From: Mycolicibacterium crocinum
GTDB lineage: Bacteria > Actinomycetota > Actinomycetes > Mycobacteriales > Mycobacteriaceae
NCBI RefSeq assembly: GCF_022370635.2
Contig: NZ_CP092362.2
Location: 1,488,001 to 1,552,000 of the forward strand
Direction: 5' to 3'
Length of the DNA: 64,000 nt
Part shown: in pieces, positions 1-6,445 of the stretch
How the letters are laid out: the number at the start of each line of letters is the position of its first letter
Position numbering within the stretch: position 1 is the first letter of the stretch
Made by a program: the position numbers and the translations under genes
Notes under the pieces: model-generated
Seen by the model: the letters and a program-made list of their open reading frames with translations, nothing else
Told to the model about the DNA's origin: nothing
The model's database searches: none

Positions 1-400
1 TGGTGCCCTCGACAGCACCCTCATTGCCGAGGAACGCGGCGTCCAGCGTGTGGATCACCGAGTCACTGATCGAGCGTCCGAGGAGAGCCGCGATCGAGGG
101 GTCCATGTCGGCCAGCATCTCGGAGCTGGCCTGGGTCGCGCCGGTCACCTTGTATGCGGGGACGTTCACCGAGGCGGTCTCGGCATTGCTCAGCGGCAGG
201 TCTGTCAGCTCGCCGGTGAAGCCAGTGCTGACCGGGTTGACGAACAGCGGGAAGTCCACGCTGGGGCGGGCGGTGCCGTGATGGGTGGCGACCCGTCCGA
301 GGACGGAGTCGGCCTTGACGGTCTGGTCTACCAGCTTGCCGACCTCCGCGGCGAGGAACGCCTCGTCCTGGTCAGCGCGCTTGTTCGGTGCGTACACCAT
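1..400 (-). CDS. Phage major capsid protein, N-terminal part (cut by window edge)
   Basis: The first 133 codons are visible; the reading frame is still open at the window edge. It starts MVYAPNKRADQDEAFLAAEV and continues with residues on metal-free capsid folds such as TGFTGELTDLPLSNAE and VPAYKVTGATQASSEMLAD. That pattern matches HK97-fold major capsid proteins of actinobacteriophages. It should form the head shell. The start is fixed by an AAAGGAG ribosome site about 6 nt upstream. It follows the scaffold gene, the usual order in phage head modules. Family assignment is from recognised sequence pattern, not a search. Confidence 0.75.
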   Translation of the reverse strand, partial: MVYAPNKRADQDEAFLAAEVGKLVDQTVKADSVLGRVATHHGTARPSVDFPLFVNPVSTGFTGELTDLPLSNAETASVNVPAYKVTGATQASSEMLADMDPSIAALLGRSISDSVIHTLDAAFLGNEGAVEGT

Positions 401-423
401 ATGTTTCTCCTTTAGAAACAGTT

Positions 424-452
424 GAGGCCCAAGGCATTTGGCCTTGGACCTC
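424..452 (-). terminator. Hairpin before the capsid gene
   Basis: Inverted repeat GAGGCCCAAGGC / GCCTTGGACCTC (one mismatch) around a 5-nt loop, between the scaffold stop and the capsid start on the minus strand. It may be a terminator or attenuator that tunes capsid to scaffold ratio, or an RNA-processing hairpin. There is no U-tract. Confidence 0.4.
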
Positions 453-524
453 GGATGGATTGATTGCAGTCATCACGTCACGGACGTGAATCAATTTGGG
501 ACGCAGCCCCTCTACTGCGACACC

Positions 525-547
525 CGGAGCCGCCACAGGCGGCCGGT
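525..547 (-). terminator. GC-rich hairpin after scaffold gene
   Basis: GCCGCC and GGCGGC (529-534, 538-543) pair across a 3-nt loop, with flanking CCGG bases able to extend the stem. It lies 17 nt downstream of the scaffold stop on the minus strand. It is a candidate terminator or pause site. Confidence 0.35.
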
Positions 548-563
548 GGGCGTCAAGTCTTCG

Positions 564-1028
564 TCAGCTCGAAAGCAGCGTGTCCCAGCCAGCCTTCGGC
601 TTGGGGGTAGATCCGCCGACACCCTGGGTGGGATCGAACGCGGGCGACTGCTTCCGCAGGCCCGGACGGGTGCTCAGCAGCTCCCTGGCTGCCTCGGTGA
701 CCAGCTCCGTGTCCAGCTCTCCGTCCTCGTCCAAGAACTCGGACAGCGACTTGCCGGTGAGCGCCAGAAGATCCGACGGGTTGCTGATCGCCTCCCCGGC
801 GATCCGTTCCAGCTCTCGGGTCTGCAGCAGCTCGACACGGGTGGCGAGGGCATCACGCTCCTCGCGTGCCTGATTCCGCTCGACGCGGTAGCGAGCCTCC
901 CGGTTGCCCTTCGGGCTCTCAGAGCCGTTCTGGGCGTCAGGGGTACCGGAGGTGCCACCCTCGGGGGTTTGGCTGTTCTCCGTGGACGCTGGCGCGGTAT
1001 TCGACTGGTTGTCGTGTTGTTCGGTCAT
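564..1028 (-). CDS. Phage capsid scaffolding protein
   Basis: This 154-residue protein should act as internal scaffold during prohead assembly. The first 50 residues are Gln/Ser/Thr/Gly-rich and disordered. Residues about 52-75 are charged and heptad-like, with ELERIAGEAISNPSDLLALT following at about 77-96, and the tail ends PAFDPTQGVGGSTPKPKAGW then DTLLSS. This acidic coiled-coil plus NPSDLLALTGKS pattern is typical of actinobacteriophage scaffolds. A GGAGGAGAAC ribosome site precedes the ATG. The ATG overlaps the upstream gene stop as ATGA, so translation is probably coupled. The capsid gene follows downstream. Confidence 0.75.
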   Translation of the reverse strand: MTEQHDNQSNTAPASTENSQTPEGGTSGTPDAQNGSESPKGNREARYRVERNQAREERDALATRVELLQTRELERIAGEAISNPSDLLALTGKSLSEFLDEDGELDTELVTEAARELLSTRPGLRKQSPAFDPTQGVGGSTPKPKAGWDTLLSS

Positions 1029-1300
1029 GCTTTGTTCTCCTCCTCGGTGGTGGCCAGCCAGAGCATCCGGGCCTCTGGTGTGGCGTAGTGGCTCTGCTCG
1101 GTTCTGCCGAACATGCCGTCGTGGCGTCCGGTCTCGCTGGAGACCAGGACCATGCCGTTCTCCTCGATGTAGTCGGCCACCGGCTTGTAGGCCGGGGCCT
1201 CGGCGCTAACCGCCAGGCTCCGGTAGACCCGCAGTCGGGCACCGTCGCCGACAGCGACCAGATACGGCGCAAGCGCGACTTGGAAGCTCGGTTCGCTCAT
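1025..1300 (-). CDS. Small phage protein, function unknown
   Basis: I do not recognise this 91-residue protein, which starts MSEPSFQVALAPYLVAVGDG. It is soluble, without membrane segments, and may be a head-module accessory protein judging only from its place just before the scaffold gene. The ATG at 1300 was preferred over an upstream in-frame ATG because it overlaps the stop of the preceding gene as ATGA. Its own stop overlaps the scaffold start in the same way. Confidence 0.6.
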   Translation of the reverse strand: MSEPSFQVALAPYLVAVGDGARLRVYRSLAVSAEAPAYKPVADYIEENGMVLVSSETGRHDGMFGRTEQSHYATPEARMLWLATTEEENKA

Positions 1301-1491
1301 CGGTTGCGTCGTTCCCACAGCGCGCGGCGCAGCTTCATCGGATCGGCGTCAGCCGGTAGTCCGAGCTTCGCCGCTGTGGCGGCTAGCTTTTCGGGGTCCT
1401 CGAACCACGGCAGATTTCCTGCCTCCCGGACGGCGGCGAAGTACGGCTCCGAGCGTTCGAGGTACTCCTCGAACGACGTCTCGGGCCGCAT
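1297..1491 (-). CDS. Small phage protein, function unknown
   Basis: A 64-residue protein, starting MRPETSFEEYLERSEPYFAA and ending in a basic LRRALWERRNR tail. Its start overlaps the upstream stop (TGATG) and its stop overlaps the next start (ATGA), so it belongs to a translationally coupled string. The frame is kept open with mycobacterial third-position GC bias. Function is not recognisable. Confidence 0.6.
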   Translation of the reverse strand: MRPETSFEEYLERSEPYFAAVREAGNLPWFEDPEKLAATAAKLGLPADADPMKLRRALWERRNR

Positions 1492-1643
1492 CAGTCCCGA
1501 CTCCAGTGGGTCAGGGCCATCCCGTCGAGCGGGTTACGTCCGCTGCCGCACTCGACTGCGGCATCCGGGTCGACGTGGAAGACCTGGGCCGGCCCGCCTC
1601 CCTCGGTTGCGGCTGCGAGGAACGCTTGCTCTAGCGCGTTCAT
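1491..1643 (-). CDS. 50-residue phage protein, function unknown
   Basis: The ATG at 1643 has a good ribosome site, GGAGAGGGAGAAC, a few bases upstream, which decides the start over a longer in-frame opening. The protein starts MNALEQAFLAAATEGGGPAQ. It heads the transcript that runs through the scaffold gene, just downstream of a strong hairpin. Function is not recognisable. Confidence 0.55.
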   Translation of the reverse strand: MNALEQAFLAAATEGGGPAQVFHVDPDAAVECGSGRNPLDGMALTHWSRD

Positions 1644-1674
1644 GTGTTCTCCCTCTCCTTCGGTGGATACGACA

Positions 1675-1701
1675 AGGCCCCCGGTTGTTGGCCGGGGGCC
1701 T
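1675..1701 (-). terminator. Terminator after winged-helix gene
   Basis: Perfect 10-bp stem AGGCCCCCGG / CCGGGGGCCT with a 7-nt loop, between the winged-helix gene stop at 1727 and the next start at 1643. It splits the element into an early block and a head block. Confidence 0.65.
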
Positions 1702-1726
1702 CGGTTGTGTGCGGTTGCAGGTTGGA

Positions 1727-2521
1727 TCAGTCCCAAGGGGAGGACGTTGGTCCTCCTGCGGTTGCGGGTTGCAGATCCGCAGCCGCTCGCTTCTCCTCGC
1801 TTGCTCGCGACTCAGCTCGCCAAGCGGGCTCGCTGGCGAACGGGTCATCGAATGACCCGTTTCCGGTTGCAGGTTCCATCAGAGAGGAGACCCCCTCGGG
1901 TCTCCGATCCTCGGCACCATCGGGTGCCTCTGATCCCGCAATCGCAAGAGACCGGCCCTCGGAGCCGGTCTCGTCTAGAGGATCTCTTGCATTACTGGAA
2001 TGCACTTCTGGTGCATTCCTGAATTCCATTCCTATGGTGCGGGTCTCGTCCGCACCCCCCGTGCTGGTGTCATCAGCACCCCCGTGCGGGTGTGGCCCGC
2101 ACGTCTGGGTAGAGGGTGCGGGTGTGGCCCGCACGTCCGAGGGAGTGCTCAGCTCCCGGATCTCGTCCGGGGTGAACGGGCGGTTGGTCATCTGCAGGTG
2201 CCACCGCTCCCACGCGGTGCGCGGCTTGCCGCTCGGCCCGACGATCTGGTGGACCTCCCTGACCAGCCAGCCGCGCTCCTGCAGCTCGGCCAGGGCCTTG
2301 CCTACCGAGCCGCGGTCCATGCTGAGATCGCCCGCAACTGCCGAGGCTGATTGCTGCCACTTCTCGTCGTGCGACCAGACGTACATGGCCACCGATCGAG
2401 CGAGGTACGAGAGCTTGCCGTCTCGGGCAAGCTCCGTCGGAATCCCTGCGTACAACTTGCCTCCTCCGGGGCCGTGAGCCCCGCGCTCACCGTGGTGCTG
2501 GACAAGGTTTCGACTAGCCAT
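1727..2521 (-). CDS. Winged helix-turn-helix protein, possible replication initiator or regulator
   Basis: A 264-residue protein. Residues about 27-100 (KLYAGIPTELARDGKLSYLA, then SASAVAGDLSMDRGSVGKAL) form a winged helix-turn-helix of the kind found in phage and plasmid replication initiators and in replication-organiser proteins. The C-terminal half is Ser/Pro/Glu-rich and probably disordered. The start MASRNLVQHH at 2521 overlaps the end of the coiled-coil gene by 8 bp and was chosen over an upstream ATG. In phiRv1-type islands a replication gene sits in this place, so that role is plausible; a transcriptional role cannot be excluded. Confidence 0.6.
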   Translation of the reverse strand: MASRNLVQHHGERGAHGPGGGKLYAGIPTELARDGKLSYLARSVAMYVWSHDEKWQQSASAVAGDLSMDRGSVGKALAELQERGWLVREVHQIVGPSGKPRTAWERWHLQMTNRPFTPDEIRELSTPSDVRATPAPSTQTCGPHPHGGADDTSTGGADETRTIGMEFRNAPEVHSSNARDPLDETGSEGRSLAIAGSEAPDGAEDRRPEGVSSLMEPATGNGSFDDPFASEPAWRAESRASEEKRAAADLQPATAGGPTSSPWD

Positions 2522-2756
2522 TGCTGCGGAGAGCCTCAAGCTCGGCGCGGAGAGCGTTGCGCTCCTTGCGAAGCTGGACGTTCTCGTCGCGGAGCTTGCG
2601 GAGCTTCTTGGCCCAGCTCGGCGACAGCTCCTGATCGGAGAGCCGCTCGGTATCCCGCAACCGACCGCGCAGGTTGTGGTTCTCGCGGCGGTACTGGCGA
2701 ATCTTGTCCTGCCAGTAGTCAGGTAGCTCGTGGATCTGTGCGGATTGATCGATCAT
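2514..2756 (-). CDS. Small coiled-coil phage protein
   Basis: An 80-residue highly charged protein. Residues about 15-75 (RQYRRENHNLRGRLRDTERL, then LRKLRDENVQLRKERNALRA) form a leucine-zipper-like coiled coil with Leu/Asn at heptad positions. An AGGAGGT ribosome site lies 8 nt before the ATG. It precedes and overlaps the winged-helix gene, so the two are probably made together and may act together. Function is unknown. Confidence 0.6.
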   Translation of the reverse strand: MIDQSAQIHELPDYWQDKIRQYRRENHNLRGRLRDTERLSDQELSPSWAKKLRKLRDENVQLRKERNALRAELEALRSNG

Positions 2757-2804
2757 TGGTTACCTCCTGGTGTGGTTTCGCCTGCCACCCGGGCAAGGCT
2801 CTGT

Positions 2805-2831
2805 CACGCTCCCAGCGGTCGCTGGAGCGTG
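2805..2831 (-). terminator. Hairpin between Cys/His mini-gene and coiled-coil gene
   Basis: CACGCTCC and GGAGCGTG form the base and AGCG/CGCT the top of a stem with one bulged C and a 2-nt loop. It lies 28 nt past the stop at 2859 on the minus strand. It is a probable terminator or pause site. Confidence 0.5.
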
Positions 2832-2858
2832 TTTGTCACCCCCATCCGGGGTGAAGTA

Positions 2859-3020
2859 CTAGACGGCTAGTGCCGCTTCGATCTGCCGCAGCTTGCGTCG
2901 TGCGTCTCGGCACGACTTGGCGTAGCGGCGCTGCGCTTCGCGCTGACAGTGGATGCAGCGGCCCTGCCGGTAGTCCTCGGGACCACGGCGGGTGTGTCGT
3001 GTGCAGGCGTTGCCGTGCAT
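2859..3020 (-). CDS. 53-residue Cys/His zinc-knuckle-like phage protein
   Basis: The reading frame starts MHGNACTRHTRRGPEDYRQG and ends RQIEAALAV. Cys6-x2-His9 and Cys22-x2-Cys25 make a likely zinc site, like the zinc part that precedes HNH cores in phage proteins, but there is no HNH core. The second half is basic and helical. A weak GGAAGAGA ribosome site lies upstream. Two other open frames cover the same bases, but they lack a ribosome site and have unlikely compositions. Such mini-proteins are common in mycobacteriophage early regions. Confidence 0.5.
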   Translation of the reverse strand: MHGNACTRHTRRGPEDYRQGRCIHCQREAQRRYAKSCRDARRKLRQIEAALAV

Positions 3021-3406
3021 GGTTGATCTCTTCCCAGCGGGCCACAGACCCGCAAATGCGTTGGGAGCAGCCGCCTCTGACGGCTGCGTCTATTCGATTC
3101 CGACAAATGAAAAGCGGCCCCGGCCCCATCAGGCCAAGGCGGGCGGAAGCTAGGCCCCTGGAGGAGAAAGGGAGGAAAGAACTCCAGGGGTAGGGACGCA
3201 GCTCACGGCTAGCGTCCGATCACCGAACGGATCCTCATTCGTTCGGCAGGTCTCAGCGATCGGGGAGGGGGAGCCGGACCGACCGCTGGGCTGCGTACGA
3301 GCGAGCCTGCCAAGGGCTCAGCGTCAAGCACGCAAGTCTTTTTGTCTCACACTTGTATATGCCTCTGATTTGCAGGATCCGGGCCTCTTTGTGACGGGGC
3401 TCACCG
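3021..3406. other. Non-coding control region of the element
   Basis: I see no convincing gene here. It holds a 9-bp inverted repeat CCCCTGGAG / CTCCAGGGG (3155-3163, 3182-3190) around an 18-nt purine-rich loop, and a 7-bp dyad CCGAACG / CGTTCGG (3223-3229, 3240-3246). It lies between the integrase-side genes and the replication-like genes, where an origin, operators or the early promoter of such an element would be expected. Promoter boxes could not be assigned. Confidence 0.4.
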
Positions 3407-3598
3407 CTAGGGGGGTACTCGCTGAGTGATTGCCGCAGCGATGGCGGGCTTGCGGGGATCGCCGTTCATCACGACGAGGTATGAGGCGAATCGAGTGAGG
3501 TGGATGTCCTCCACCGATCGATGACCGAACCCGACCTTCACATTCTTCGCGGCGTCGCGGAATATGTGAGGACCTGCGCCAACATTGGCTGCAGACAC
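3407..3598 (-). pseudogene. Relic of a DinD/antirepressor-type gene
   Basis: The 63 residues contain VEDIHLTRFASYLVVMNGDP followed by RKPAIAAA. This matches the conserved DIxLSRYACYLIxQNGDPRK core of DinD and related phage antirepressors. The usual N-terminal half is missing and the protein stops right after the core, where the family continues with a QTYFAVQTR-like stretch. Only a GTG without a ribosome site could start it. It is probably a decayed gene, though a short expressed peptide cannot be excluded. In intact phages the family counters repressors during induction. Confidence 0.5.
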
Positions 3599-3631
3599 CT
3601 TGGGGGTACAACGGTTGGACTCCCCAACGAC

Positions 3632-3655
3632 AAAACCCCCGCGCGACGGCGGGGG
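3632..3655 (-). terminator. Rho-independent terminator after the 3687-3962 gene
   Basis: Stem CCCCCGC / GCGGGGG (3636-3642, 3649-3655) with a 6-nt loop, followed on the minus strand by TTTTG. It lies 32 nt past the stop of the gene at 3687. Confidence 0.65.
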
Positions 3656-3686
3656 GCTTGTCGGGGTCAGAACGAATCGTTCGCCC

Positions 3687-3962
3687 CTAGGGCTCGAAGA
3701 GCATCAGCTCGGCAGTGCCGTACATCATCTCGGAGTCGGTGATGATCTGCGCGTCCCCGATTGGCTCCGCGTCACCTCGCCACGCCATCATCCGGTCGTA
3801 GAACGACTTCCCCCGCGTGACGATCGTGCTGCGGTAGACGAACCGCCACGATTCGCCGGTCTCGATGTCGGTCAATCGACCCGCGTAGAGCCAGCCCGGT
3901 TCGCAGATCTCCAGCTCCGAAATCTCGCCGTCGAGCAGGTCGATAAGTGCTGTTGTCGTCAC
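3687..3962 (-). CDS. Small phage protein next to integrase, function unknown
   Basis: A 91-residue acidic protein that starts MTTTALIDLLDGEISELEIC. The GTG start has an AGAGGAGAA ribosome site 7-9 nt upstream. It lies 38 nt downstream of the integrase on the same strand and ends at its own terminator. Genes in this place in serine-integrase prophages sometimes encode directionality factors, but nothing in the sequence shows that here. Confidence 0.55.
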   Translation of the reverse strand: MTTTALIDLLDGEISELEICEPGWLYAGRLTDIETGESWRFVYRSTIVTRGKSFYDRMMAWRGDAEPIGDAQIITDSEMMYGTAELMLFEP

Positions 3963-4000
3963 GGTGCGATTCTCCTCTGTGTTATCGACGCGGACATGCG

Positions 4001-5605
4001 TCAGTTCTCCTTGATGTCGGCAGCATCGATCTCGACACGCCGTCCGTCTATGGTGTGGACAACGCCGTGACCTCCCGGCAGTAGCTCAATCCCGGCTACC
4101 CCTGTTTTGGTCATTGCCTCGAAAGTCTCCTGGGCTAAGACAGCCGTGGGACCGGCTGCCAGCCCTCCGAGCATCGACTGGAGGTCACCAAGGTCTATTC
4201 GGATGTTCTCCCGGTCGAACTCGACGCGGACACCGGCTGATCGCAGCCATGCGTTCCGTGAGTTCGCGTCCTGAGAGGCCCACCACGGGCCGAACGGTTC
4301 ACCGGTCGACACCCATTGCCAGCCAGACGGTTTCGACGGCTGAGAAGCAAGCTCGTCGCGGCGTTCGGCTGCCGCTCGTATGCGTTCCTCCAGCCGCTGA
4401 CGTTGCGGGGTGCCTCGCTTGAACAGTCCGGTACCGAGCTGGTCAGTCAGATCAGCGAGAAGCTCGTCCAGCTCCGCTAGCTCATCCGCGCTGTCTGACC
4501 CCTGCTCCCAAACCTTTTCGAGCCGTTCGGAGTCACCGAGCATCCCGACAACGAGGCTGTCGATCAGCTCGCACAAATCATCAGCTCTGATCGTGCGGTT
4601 GCCGCACTTGTGGACCTTGGTAGCGGTCTGGCACCGGTACCGAGGGAACTGGGCGTGGCTGCCTCCGTTGAACCGGTAGGCGGGCTTGCCGCAACCCGGC
4701 ATCCCGCAGAAGATCACCTGAGTCAGCAGACTGCCTTGGGTCGTGGGGCGTGCGCCCTGGGCACGCTTACCAAGTGCCTCGCATACCTCTGACCAGATCT
4801 CGCGGTCGAGCACAGGCTCGGCCCGCTCTATCGGGGAGCCATCTTCACCGCGTACCGACTTGCCGCTGGCATCGGTGACGCGACCGAGCATGGCCTCAGA
4901 CATCAGTGACCGCTTCATCGGAGTTACGTTCCAGTCCTTCCCCTTTGGGGTCTTGATTCCCCTTCGGGTGAAGTCGTGACAGATCGAGTTCAGAGAGTCC
5001 CCGGCGATCACCCGCCGAGCTGCTTCCTGGACCAGGGCGACCTGGGCCGGATCTGGCACCAGCCGCCAGTCTCCGGATGCCTCGTCCTTGTGCGGCTGGT
5101 ATCCCCACGGCGGTACAGATCCCCGGTACCGGCCTTGCTTGATGTTGTGCTGGGCCGCGCTCCTATTGCGCTCCGAGATGGCTTCTAGTTCCATCTCGGC
5201 CACGGTTCCCATCAGCGCGATGACTACCCCGGCGAACGGGGTGGTGGTATCGAAGTGCGGCTCTGTCGCCGACACAAGGGTTTTGCCGTTGTCGTCACAC
5301 CAGTGGACAAGCTCCTGCAGCTTGCGAAGCGATCGCGTGAACCGGTCGACGCGGTAGGCGACCAGAACGTCGAACTCTCCTGGGCGACCGTGTAGCCACT
5401 CGGCCAGGCGCGGACGCTTCTTGCGGTCGAACGGGTCGACAGAGCCCGAAACGTCGAGATCTTCAGCTATGCCAGCCTCGGTGTAGCCGCGCTGGCTGAT
5501 CACCTCGCGGCAGCTCGCAAGCTGACGCTCGGGAGATGTCGTGTTGTCAGTCACCCGGCTCAGGCGGGTGACGATAAGGGCTCTAGCTGGTCGTTTGTCG
5601 GCCAC
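4001..5605 (-). CDS. int: Large serine integrase, Bxb1 type
   Basis: A 534-residue site-specific recombinase that joins phage attP to the chromosomal attB. The resolvase-type catalytic domain spans about 8-155 with nucleophile Ser16 in VTRLSRVTDNTTSPERQLAS. The recombinase domain spans about 160-290. A zinc ribbon has Cys300, Cys305, Cys325 and Cys334. The coiled coil lies at about 375-420. The text follows mycobacteriophage Bxb1 integrase closely (for example DLDVSGSVDPFDRKKRPRLA) but the C-terminus is about 30 residues longer. The GTG start lies 25 bp from the att core, as in Bxb1. The enzyme looks intact, so the element may still be mobile if a directionality factor is available. Confidence 0.95.
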   Translation of the reverse strand: MADKRPARALIVTRLSRVTDNTTSPERQLASCREVISQRGYTEAGIAEDLDVSGSVDPFDRKKRPRLAEWLHGRPGEFDVLVAYRVDRFTRSLRKLQELVHWCDDNGKTLVSATEPHFDTTTPFAGVVIALMGTVAEMELEAISERNRSAAQHNIKQGRYRGSVPPWGYQPHKDEASGDWRLVPDPAQVALVQEAARRVIAGDSLNSICHDFTRRGIKTPKGKDWNVTPMKRSLMSEAMLGRVTDASGKSVRGEDGSPIERAEPVLDREIWSEVCEALGKRAQGARPTTQGSLLTQVIFCGMPGCGKPAYRFNGGSHAQFPRYRCQTATKVHKCGNRTIRADDLCELIDSLVVGMLGDSERLEKVWEQGSDSADELAELDELLADLTDQLGTGLFKRGTPQRQRLEERIRAAAERRDELASQPSKPSGWQWVSTGEPFGPWWASQDANSRNAWLRSAGVRVEFDRENIRIDLGDLQSMLGGLAAGPTAVLAQETFEAMTKTGVAGIELLPGGHGVVHTIDGRRVEIDAADIKEN

Positions 5606-5607
5606 GC

Positions 5608-5660
5608 ATGAGATGGTACCACCTCCTCAACCGAGACCGCTGTCGTGGACAAGCCAGTCG
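5608..5660. other. Prophage-chromosome attachment site (hybrid att)
   Basis: The core GAGACC at 5633-5638 is the reverse complement of the GGTCTC core shared by Bxb1 attP and attB. Left of it (GGTACCACCTCCTCAACC) is phage sequence. Right of it (GCTGTCGTGGACAAGCC) is the groEL1 half of attB. Bxb1 is known to integrate at this point of groEL1. The other hybrid site must lie beyond the left window edge. Confidence 0.85.
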
Positions 5661-5707
5661 AGGTCGACGAGCACGCCGGCCACGGTCATCACGGGCACGC
5701 GCACTAA
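5630..5707 (+). pseudogene. groEL1: 3' end of groEL1, cut off by the prophage
   Basis: The frame reads TETAVVDKPVEVDEHAGHGH followed by HGHAH and a TAA stop. This is the C-terminus of mycobacterial GroEL1, with its characteristic His-rich tail. The frame has a stop just upstream on the phage side, so this piece is not expressed as part of a chaperonin. The main body of groEL1 should lie at the far end of the prophage, outside the window, and would end in phage sequence. In M. smegmatis, Bxb1 insertion here inactivates GroEL1 and affects mycolate synthesis and biofilms (established knowledge). Confidence 0.85.
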
Positions 5708-5719
5708 GTAGTTCAGCCT

Positions 5720-5777
5720 CGAATGTGGGGCTTATGTACGGGATTTCACTGATCTTCGTGCATAAGCCCCACATTCG
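5720..5777. terminator. 17-bp perfect inverted repeat after groEL1
   Basis: The arms 5720-5736 and 5761-5777 (CGAATGTGGGGCTTATG and its complement) match perfectly around a 24-nt loop. The repeat lies 13 nt past the groEL1 stop and 18 nt past the stop of the convergent START-like gene. A bidirectional terminator is the simplest reading. Confidence 0.55.
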
Positions 5778-5794
5778 GCTGTTGGGACCTGGCA

Positions 5795-6292
5795 TCAGAC
5801 CGGTCCAGCTTCTATTGCCTTCTTGAGATACAGCAGCTCGACACGCGCGTGGGTACGATCCTTCTCAATTCCGCCGAGCAGTCGCCTGAAGGCGAAGGAG
5901 GCCGCGCGGCCAAGGCCGGTTCCGGGAAATTGAGCCCATACCGTCGCGCTCAGCGTGCACCCGTCAGTCCCGCGCGGCTCGACTTGCCAGGTGACGCCTT
6001 CTCGGACGGGTATCGAGATGCCGATCCATCGGTATCGGGCGTCAGCTTCCCAGCTCACTGCTCTCCCTGGCTCGACCGCGGTGATTGTTCCGACGGCCTC
6101 GCCGGGGATGCCGCCGATTTTTTCGCGAATGCGTAGTGTCGCACCAACTTCGGTTACTGCCCGGTCATCAAGATGTTCGAGAACTTGGTGCTCTGGATTG
6201 GAATCGATCCACCAGCCGTCGATGTCCTTCAGGGCATCCCATGTCTGTGCTGCCGACGCCGCAACGTCGACCGCTTCGGTGAATTCAAACAT
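5795..6292 (-). CDS. START-like (SRPBCC) domain protein
   Basis: A 165-residue protein. It opens MFEFTEAVDVAASAAQTWDA, the first strand and helix of a polyketide cyclase/dehydrase (SRPBCC) fold, and ends with a long C-terminal helix (RTHARVELLYLKKAIEA). Such proteins form a hydrophobic pocket that binds or modifies small lipophilic ligands. No ligand can be inferred. The ATG has a GAGAGGAG ribosome site upstream. It is convergent with the groEL1 tail. Confidence 0.8.
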   Translation of the reverse strand: MFEFTEAVDVAASAAQTWDALKDIDGWWIDSNPEHQVLEHLDDRAVTEVGATLRIREKIGGIPGEAVGTITAVEPGRAVSWEADARYRWIGISIPVREGVTWQVEPRGTDGCTLSATVWAQFPGTGLGRAASFAFRRLLGGIEKDRTHARVELLYLKKAIEAGPV

Positions 6293-6384
6293 CTGCTCAC
6301 TCCTCTCACGAGGGGCCTACCCGCCGGCCGTGGAATGTATGCGTAAACGTGCATGAGTTTCGGGGCGGGCAGCGACCCAGCATC

Positions 6385-6408
6385 ACCGAGACCGCTGTTC
6401 CGGACAAG
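6385..6408 (+). repeat. Second groEL1-tail/attB-like segment
   Basis: ACCGAGACCGCTGT then GGACAAGCC repeats the groEL1 end at 5630-5653, differing at 3 central bases. In the same frame it reads TETAVPDKPAT. It is followed by GGCCACGG rather than the His-rich tail. It may be a decayed copy of the groEL1 end or a pseudo-attB site. Confidence 0.55.
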
Positions 6409-6445
6409 CCGGCCACGGATCGGCCTGCACCGGATTCCAGGCCAC

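Larger units (their letters stand above)
1..5638. mobile_element. Right end of a compact phiRv1-like prophage island inserted in groEL1
   Basis: All genes from the integrase to the capsid gene lie on the minus strand and read away from the attachment site. The visible order is serine integrase, small gene, antirepressor relic, non-coding control region, Cys/His mini-protein, coiled-coil protein, winged-helix protein, three small genes, scaffold, major capsid protein. No lysis, tail or holin genes lie between integrase and capsid. This compact layout resembles the roughly 10-kb phiRv1 and phiRv2 elements of M. tuberculosis and capsid-carrying satellites; that comparison is inference. The element continues beyond the left window edge, so its full size is unknown. 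The right boundary is the att core at 5633-5638. Confidence 0.75.

Noticed and set aside
2836..3129. Two longer minus-strand frames across the Cys/His mini-gene
   Set aside because: Neither has a ribosome site or a plausible composition; the third frame gives a clean metal-site protein.
3324..3611. 95-codon minus-strand frame over the antirepressor relic
   Set aside because: It overlaps the frame with the recognisable DinD core, has an Arg/Ser-rich shadow composition and starts at TTG without a ribosome site.
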